Source: Rhexocercosporidium sp. MPI-PUGE-AT-0058 (taxonomy: Eukaryota; Ascomycota; Leotiomycetes; Helotiales). Taken from it: 64,000 nt of DNA. The stretch lies in NCBI GenBank assembly GCA_020746875.1, contig JAGTJL010000004.1, positions 1,178,001 to 1,242,000 of the forward strand, written 5' to 3'. The notes beneath the pieces are model-generated. The model made no database searches. It had not been told where the DNA came from and saw only the letters and a list, made by a program, of their open reading frames with translations. Every line of letters begins with the position of its first letter. Within the stretch, counting starts at the first letter, position 1. Both the position numbers and the translations under genes were made by a program. Shown here one piece after another: positions 57,921 through 64,000 of this stretch.

Positions 57921-57972
57921 GAGTGAGTGAGTGAGTGAGTGAAGGAGTGAGTGAGGTGGGTGAGTGAGTGAG
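57921..57972. repeat. Interrupted (GAGT)n microsatellite
   Basis: GAGT/GTGA units run from 57921 with brief interruptions at about 57942-57944 and 57956-57960. A second tract of the same unit lies at 58295-58317. Confidence 0.9.
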
Positions 57973-58039
57973 TGCTGGGCTGGCTGGAGGTCTTCAAGGA
58001 GGAGCGTCGGCAATCGTCCGCGCGCAGGCTGCAGCACGC

Positions 58040-58040
<1 letters not shown>

Positions 58041-58066
<26 letters not shown>
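58041..58066. repeat. (TC)13 microsatellite
   Basis: Thirteen uninterrupted TC dinucleotides lie upstream of the minus-strand disordered-protein gene, giving a GA tract on that gene's sense strand. Confidence 0.95.
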
Positions 58067-58070
<4 letters not shown>

Positions 58071-58294
58071 CGCACACACTCTCTCAGGTGCCTCAGTCCA
58101 GGCGTCGAGCGAGTCGGATTCGAGGATGGGGTTGGTGCTGTAAGAGCCCGCGGTGCGAGGGACCAGGTACCTTGTCTATTTCCTGTCGTGTCGTCGAGGC
58201 TTCCTATTGCTGCGGTGTGTTGTGTGTAGGTGCTATGTCTCGGAGGCCGCAGAGGATATCTGGCGCGAATAGATGTCGAGGATGTTGAGGTACG

Positions 58295-58317
58295 GAGTGA
58301 GTGAGTGAGTGAGTGAG
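58295..58317. repeat. (GAGT)n microsatellite
   Basis: An uninterrupted tract of GAGT units, the same unit as at 57921. Confidence 0.9.
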
Positions 58318-58352
58318 GTTGGTTCGGTGGTGGTCGGGGGGTCGGTGGTTGA

Positions 58353-58373
58353 GGGTCGAGGGTCGAGGGCGGG
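58353..58373 (+). other. G-quadruplex-forming motif 1
   Basis: Four runs of three G with loops of 4, 4 and 1 nt (ggg-tcga-ggg-tcga-ggg-c-ggg) match the canonical intramolecular quadruplex pattern. It lies on the strand opposite the 1017-aa gene's sense strand, about 730 nt upstream of its ATG. Confidence 0.7.
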
Positions 58374-58408
58374 TTGGTAGGAGTCCAGTACTTGGTAGGT
58401 AAAGAGGT

Positions 58409-58429
58409 GGGCTGGGGTTAGGGTGGGGG
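58409..58429 (+). other. G-quadruplex-forming motif 2
   Basis: Runs of 3, 4, 3 and 5 G separated by CT, TTA and T. It lies 35 nt after motif 1 and on the same strand. Confidence 0.7.
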
Positions 58430-58510
58430 TGGTTGTTTGAGAGGACGCTTTCCCAGCAGCCTCTTGTCCGCTTAATTGGACAAGAGGATAGGAAGACTGA
58501 TACAGTACGA

Positions 58511-58534
58511 GTACATACTCTGTACAGTATGTAC
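58511..58534. repeat. Perfect 9-bp inverted repeat with 6-nt spacer
   Basis: gtacatact and agtatgtac are exact reverse complements around the spacer ctgtac. Such a palindrome could be a dimeric regulator site or a cruciform; neither is shown. Confidence 0.75.
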
Positions 58535-58914
58535 AGTGCAAACAAGTACAGGTGGTAGGGACTGGACTGGCTGTGACGCAAAAGAGGCAAGACTTCGCAA
58601 GAGACCACCTTGCTTTTCAGAGGCATGCGAATGGATCATGATGGATCATGACCCTATCCTCGAATCACACCTGCAGATGGCCTTGGAATATCTAGTGCCG
58701 GTTCACGACTGCATGAAACATATGCACCTTTTCCAGCCCCCCCCTCTCCCTTTCCAAAGAGGAGCGAATCATCCTGCTGAACTCACCGAGTGGCCCTCTT
58801 CCTTGGGGCCACTACTTGCACACTTGCCCACTTGCTGCTCACTTGCTCGCTGACGGACGGGCACACGAAGCCAAGCCTGTTGGTGTATTATTATTATTTC
58901 TGCGGATATCCTGT

Positions 58915-58934
58915 CTGCCTGCCTGCCTGCCTGC
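58915..58934. repeat. (CTGC)n microsatellite
   Basis: About five tandem CTGC units. Confidence 0.85.
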
Positions 58935-58965
58935 ACCAGTCTGCTGTCGTCACACTGTTCTGCTA

Positions 58966-58997
58966 GAAAGGAAGAAAGAAGGAAGGAAGGAAGGAAG
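58966..58997. repeat. Purine (GAAG/GAAA)n tract
   Basis: A 30-nt all-purine tract with tandem GGAA units. Confidence 0.85.
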
Positions 58998-60523
58998 AGG
59001 GATTCGGGAGGCTGGGCCGACGACCAGATAGACCATGAGCTTTCTCATCATGGACCCGACCAACCGGCCTTGGACAAAGAGACGACTCGGGGGGTAATAA
59101 TTGGACGCTTTCCATTTTACCAACGCCGTCACTTCACCAGACCATTCGGATGGCTTAACGGCCAGTCCAGAAGTGGTTCGGCCTGCATGATCTCTGGAAG
59201 TCCGCATGAGGGGGGAAGGCACGTGAGATGGAGTACAGTAGCCGCTGACGCTGGTAGAGAGGGGAAGAGGGGAGGGAGAGCTGTGGGTGACGGGCACCTT
59301 CAATCTGAACACGGATACGGACGGAGAGTTTGGTCGGGCCATAATTGAAAGGCAAAATCGTAAGGACAAGAAAATGAGAAATTGTCAAGTTCAACTCGGC
59401 CCAGGACTTAAGCGAGGTGAGACGTCGATCAGATCCAGGATGATTCTGTCGAGAGCTACCAAGATACTTTAACAAGAACTAGACCAGGAAACCTCTTGCT
59501 GCATCTACTCAATAGATGTGTAGCCTGCAAAGCATGTAAGAAGAAGCCGAACGATACTTTCCATTCTGTTTCGGACACTTATATACCTCCTTCCAAACAT
59601 CGCCACTCTTTAAAATTCGCTAGGAGATTAGATCTTGGTCTTCGGGATCCAACGTCTACTTCTTTTCCCTCTTTGAAGGTAGTAGAAATTCCCTATACAC
59701 CCGTTGTATGATTTTAGACTCAACAACTGGAGTTTCTCTCTGGACTGGATGTTGACACCGAGATGTCGGCAGGGACTTTCCTATTTACCTAGGTAGTAGA
59801 GGACTGTACTTCGTACCCGTGATACAGCCAGTTCGAGGTGTTACTTCAGCCATTTCTGGAGCCTCGGACTTTCCTTCTCTAATAACTCCCTTCATACAGA
59901 GCCTCATGTCAACCGCCTCCAAACCTCACAATGCAATCTCTCATTTCCACTTTACCTTCATGATCTGCATCGGCTTGTTCAATATCACGGATTCCACGGA
60001 CTCTTGGCCCCGAGCAGAACAAATTGAAAGTTCCGCGTCTGCATGCCCGGCCTTCTAAACAAGGTTCCGAGCCAGAATCTCACCACTCATGAAGAGCTGC
60101 AGAGTGCGCTGCGCCTCATGGTCCGTATGCAGACCAGAGTAGAGTAGAGATGGCACCCAACCACCAGAACGATCATGAGTGTGTGTGTGCAGTACACGGT
60201 ACGCAGGAGTGCAGTGCAGTGCTGCGGTGAGTTTTCGTGCCGCACAGCGTGTAATTCGATTCCATCTCCTTTCTTTCTTTCCTTCTCTCATCCTTTCCTC
60301 CTTTCTCTCTCGCTCTGTCTATTCATCTTCTCTCTGCATAGCAATCTCTCATTCGACTGCTGCTAGAAAGTCGATACGCGTATCGCGTTCTCTGGCACGA
60401 CAAGACTCGAGCTAATTGCGGGCTCGCATTCAACCGAGAGAAAATAATCAACTCAGCTCCCCCAAGCCTGTCTGGCCCAGGTCCCCCCCATCGCCGGCCT
60501 TCACACAATTCAAGAGCATTACA

Positions 60524-61237
60524 ATGGCGGGTTCATTCACTGGTCCCCCGTCAGGCTTCCCACCATCAATTCCAACAGGATTTCTGTTGTCAGGCGGGGA
60601 CGACGATTCCAGCACCTTCACTACTGTCACCACTAAGACCAAACCACTAGGTGCGATGACCAGCCAGACTACATCACCCGGGCAGCAGACGATGACCTCG
60701 ACCTCGACCTCGACAACTTCAGGATACTATCCAACCAACTCTGACTACTCCGACAAAGATGGTGATGGGGGATTCTTCGACAGACTCGAAAACGGTAGTA
60801 GAGCTGGGATGGGTGTCGCGATAACCATCGGCGTTCTCATCATCATTATTGCATCTGTATGGTACTGCTGTGGCTGTTGCGGTCTCCGAGCTAGACGCAG
60901 GAAGCGACGCGAAGGTCTGCAAGCACCAAATATCAACACGCAGCGGCCAGTACCTCTAAACACGATGCATCCGAGTCCTGCGCCGCCTCCCGTGGGCGAT
61001 GCTCCTCCGCAGTACGAAGAGGCTGTGCCGCCGCGCCATCAACATATCGCTGGTGGAGCAAGGCATATCAGGGAAGATGAGGAGGAGGGCGTGATATCTG
61101 ATGGGAAGACACCTTTGAGTGAGATTCCATTTGAGGATGTGGTACTTGACCATTCTCCGTCAGAGGGTTCGTCGAGGAGCTTTAGTGAGAGACATCACGG
61201 ACTTGGAGGTGATACGAGAGGGCATACGAATACTTGA
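60524..61237 (+). CDS. Single-pass membrane protein with PPxY motif
   Basis: A single exon from ATG 60524 gives 237 aa. The N-terminal 100 aa are Ser/Thr/Pro-rich (probably glycosylated) and include a TSTSTST tract encoded by a 6-nt repeat. One transmembrane helix (VAITIGVLIIIIASVWYCC) at about residues 102-123 is followed by Cys (CCGCCGL, likely palmitoylated) and a basic stop-transfer segment (RARRRKRRE). The cytoplasmic tail carries APPPVGDAPPQYEEAVPP, a PPxY motif that binds WW domains of Rsp5-type ubiquitin ligases. No cleavable signal peptide is evident, so the N-out orientation is inferred from the positive-inside rule. Unknown role; a sensor or ligase adaptor is plausible. Confidence 0.78.
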   Translation: MAGSFTGPPSGFPPSIPTGFLLSGGDDDSSTFTTVTTKTKPLGAMTSQTTSPGQQTMTSTSTSTTSGYYPTNSDYSDKDGDGGFFDRLENGSRAGMGVAITIGVLIIIIASVWYCCGCCGLRARRRKRREGLQAPNINTQRPVPLNTMHPSPAPPPVGDAPPQYEEAVPPRHQHIAGGARHIREDEEEGVISDGKTPLSEIPFEDVVLDHSPSEGSSRSFSERHHGLGGDTRGHTNT

Positions 61238-62265
61238 GTGGGGCATAAGCGATATTCGACAAGAGCCACAATTGAAATGAAAGGAAGACAATCAATGTCG
61301 TGTAGACATGGACAGGACACGGAGGTACAGGTGATGGAAGCTTACATTCAAGTCTCCAATGCATATGGCATTGTTCCGTTGAAGCCAACCGTATCAAGTC
61401 TTGAAGGAAGCTGGTCGGGATGTCATGAAAGAACGGTCTCGTTGGGAATGTCACACGAGCTTATCCGGGGGGTATTGGATCGTAGAAGGTCGACCGGCAA
61501 GATGAAGACGAACAGAAGGGGAAATGAATGGGAATTGGATCGCGATATGAAGCCGAAGGAATTGAGAGGAGGATACATCTTCGATTTGAGGCTCAATGTT
61601 TAATATTGTATGCAATAGTCAGTAAAAAGTAACAGCTAAGGACTAATCTATCTGAAGCACAGGAACTTAACACAGATCTGAAGGCACTTTCAATGTATAT
61701 CTGTAACTTTTCTTTAATCTTCTTCTACTGGTTACTTTTCTTTTTTGGTTATTGTTTCTTGCCTTGCATGAAAGTTGAAGCTTCCTCTATAGCAAGCGGG
61801 TCATGTTTCAAAATTCAGATCCACAACTAATCCAGGGAAGTCCTCTGGGGTTTGACGCGGGGGTAGAGTCTCCATCAGGATTCAACATTTCGATGGTCTA
61901 CTCCAAAAGCTCTGCTCATTGACCTGGGGTCTCAAAATTGCCATGCCAATGTTTAACGGATACCTACATTAGTCTTTCTAGATCTTGCTTTCTATATACT
62001 TGCCATGTCAGAACTCTGCAAACGAGAATTGATAGGATGGTGACTTGAAAATACAAGGTCGTTTGTATGTTTGTTTGTTTCCACGGGTAACGGCATATAG
62101 CGGTGACCATCTAATCCTCGATTCGATTTCGAACTCGAACTTGATGTTATCCTTCCCTCACTTCAGTGTCTTGTACCGCTTTCTTTCATGCCCTCCTTTA
62201 AAGACAAACGTCTTTTAACTCACACGCAATCAAGCACAGAAACATTCCCCTTGACCTCACTCGCA
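61238..62265. other. Intergenic region
   Basis: An open frame (61238-61603) directly after the PPxY gene is probably 3' UTR. The remainder is AT-rich with no gene seen. Confidence 0.4.
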
Positions 62266-63779
62266 ATGGATGTTTTCCACTCCATAGACCCAGAAACAGG
62301 ATCCCTAATCCTGCAACTCCAAATTGAAGACAGCAAGGCGCTTTCTCCTCCTGCGAAGGCAAAGGGAAAGGCATCGAAGGCGTCCTCTACGACACCCAGG
62401 TAGCGCTCCAGCTCTACACGGAAGAACTGCAACGCAATGCAACGATCATCTCTGATCGACACATGACACAAAGTCTCGTTCGAGCATGCCAGACGGATGG
62501 GAGTGTGCTCGCCTTGTCGTTCGAGCAGGAGCAGCGGGAGGCTCGTGATTGGTAGATTGCTTTGAGACTTGGTAGTGTGGATGTTCCTCTTGCTCTTACC
62601 GAGGGTGGTGCTTCAGATGAGGAAGAGGAGTTGGATGATGAAGTTCTAGAGAAGTTGAACGCGCTGTACATCTGTGCCGCTGACGAGGACTCGGACTCGC
62701 ACTTAGAAGATGAAAATGGAGATGAAGATGATTCGAAGGCATTGGTGCCGTATCACTCAACATCTAGCCTAAGTGAGTCTCCCATCCGCTCTACTCCCAC
62801 ACAGCATCACTTACACCACTCATTAGATGCAGAATCCTCCAGATGGGCAGCATCAAGGATCTTCAAAGGTCCAACGAACCGACACTGCACCGCCTGCCGC
62901 GAGACTTTCCCTATCAGCAAACTAAGCCGCGTCCCATGCACACACGAATACTGCCGCGACTGTCTTCAAGATCTCTTCCACGCCTCCATAACAGACGACA
63001 CGCTCTTCCCACCCCTCTGCTGTCGCCAACCCATCACACCTACCACCAGCATCCGGATCTACCTAACGGCCTTCCTCGTCCAGCAATACGAAGCTAAGAA
63101 GATCGAATTCGATACCCCGGACCGCACCTACTGCTCCGACCCTCTCTGCTCGTCCTTCATTAGGACGGAGTTCATTGTCGAGGAAGGAGGGACTTGTCAG
63201 GTGTGTCAGGTCATTACTTGTACGATCTGCATGGTGGTGATTGTCCCGATGACGAGGCATTGCAGTTGGTGCTCGAGACCGCGAGGGAGAACGAGTGGCA
63301 GCGATGCTACAATTGTCATCGTTTAGTAGAGTTAGATACGGGGTGCAATCATATGACGTTCTACCCACATACCCACATACCCAGCCGCCTAGTTCTGATC
63401 GCCTCCTTGGGTACATGCTGACTTTGCAATTAGCTGTACCTGCCACGCGCAATTCTGCTACAAGTGCGGCGAGCGCTGGAAGACATGCCGCTGCGCGCAG
63501 TGGGACGAGCACAGATTGTACGCCCGCGCCGAAATAGTCGTCGCTCGCCAGCCGGCTGTCCAGCAGCATCTACAACAGGCTCCTGAGCAGCGACTAGCAC
63601 GCTTCGCTGCCGTCGTGCAGGACCTCCTCGATCGGCATGGATGCGATCACGGCTCGTGGCGCTGGGTTCGCGGTCCGCACGAGTGCGAGGAGTGTCGGCA
63701 TGACTTGCCGGATTATATCTTTGAGTGTCGGCAGTGTCATATTCGGGCTTGTAATAGGTGTAGGAGGAATAGGCTTTGA
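62266..63779 (+). pseudogene. RBR-type (RING-IBR-RING) E3 ubiquitin ligase pseudogene
   Basis: Translation in pieces gives MDVFHSIDPETGSLILQLQI, GVLYDTQVALQLYTEELQ, RING1 (HCTACRETFPISKLSRVPC, HEYCRDCLQDLF, CCRQPI), IBR-region Cys pairs (YCSDPLCSSFI, CQVCQVITCTIC, then HGGDCPDD) and RING2 (RCYNCHRLVELDTGCNHMT joined across a 76-nt intron at 63358-63433 to CTCHAQFCYKCGERWKTC). The catalytic RING2 Cys would be the first Cys after HMT. Lesions are a one-base shift between 62345 and 62365, an in-frame TAG at 62554-62556 and a frame-changing deletion at 63230/63231. The intact protein would be about 500 aa, an Ariadne-like cytosolic ligase. Sequence errors could explain the shifts but not the stop. 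Confidence 0.78.
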
Positions 63780-64000
63780 GTCTTGCCCCGTCGTCACTCT
63801 TCTAGTCTGGATATTGTATCGATGATGGCTGGTTGGAGTGGAGTGGAGTGGAGTGGAGTTCTGCTTTTGTTGTTGTTTTTTTCCGGGGGGGGGGGAGGTT
63901 CGCTTATTTTTTTGTGGTTCTTGTAGCAGAATTAAGAAGGCTGTAATGTAGTTCCTGGGTTGGTCTGGCCCAGTGGGAAAGAGCGCAAGCCAATAACGTA
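63780..64000. other. 3' flank with GAGTG repeat and G11 run
   Basis: Four GAGTG-type units (63836-63858) and a homopolymeric G run (about 63886-63896) follow the RBR pseudogene. No gene was seen before the window end. Confidence 0.6.

Larger units (their letters stand above)
57625..60523. other. 2.9-kb repeat-rich intergenic interval
   Basis: It holds the upstream region of the disordered-protein gene (minus) and the promoter of the PPxY protein gene (plus). It contains several microsatellites (57921-57972, 58041-58066, 58295-58317, 58915-58934, 58966-58997), two G-quadruplex motifs and a perfect inverted repeat, listed separately. No gene is supported. Confidence 0.5.

Noticed and set aside
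62550..62575. Short GTAG...TAG candidate intron that would remove the stop in the RBR gene
   Set aside because: At about 24 nt it is below the fungal minimum, and reading through matches the expected protein except for the TAG.

Overview
The window looks like nuclear DNA of a filamentous ascomycete (Pezizomycotina; a leotiomycete is my guess, but only a guess). Genes sit on both strands at about one per 2.5 kb. Most are split by short GT-AG introns, usually 44-66 nt. The families are typical of such fungi: a Zn2Cys6 regulator with fungal_trans domain, a DUF3425 bZIP factor, a Dal5-type permease, a DOMON-cytochrome b561 membrane protein, and small secreted proteins with dibasic sites. Exon joins below were worked out by hand by requiring frame continuity and family-consistent protein across each junction; no alignment or RNA data were used.

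Layout. 0.3-6.6 kb: a multi-pass membrane protein, a small hypothetical gene, a YMR315W-like Gfo/Idh/MocA oxidoreductase and two hypothetical minus-strand genes. 7.7-13.9 kb: the DOMON-b561 protein, a secreted helical protein and a DHA1-like MFS transporter. 13.9-17.2 kb is gene-poor. 17.2-24.5 kb: a divergent Tpt1/KptA-fold protein that has lost its catalytic motifs, a seven-exon ERCC6L2/Rad26-like SNF2 ATPase and the bZIP gene. 26.7-36.6 kb: a hotdog thioesterase, a basic hypothetical protein, an allantoate-permease-like transporter, an F-box protein and an M1 aminopeptidase. 36.6-40.1 kb is gene-poor. 40.1-47.7 kb: a secreted Cys-containing protein with propeptide, another MFS transporter, a Rossmann NAD(P) epimerase-like protein and a nuclear-looking hypothetical protein. 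48.8-63.8 kb: a short-chain dehydrogenase pseudogene facing a Zn2Cys6 regulator that carries a one-base homopolymer frameshift, a UPF0390/DUF2462 small basic protein, a 1017-residue disordered protein with a repeat- and G-quadruplex-rich upstream region, a PPxY single-pass membrane protein, and an RBR-type E3 ligase gene with three disabling lesions.

Nothing in the window forms an obvious biosynthetic cluster, and I saw no transposon ORF, CRISPR or rRNA. No tRNA was recognised by eye. The items most worth following up are the catalytically degenerate Tpt1-like protein, the concentration of broken genes in the right-hand quarter, and the G-quadruplex/microsatellite block upstream of the 1017-residue protein.
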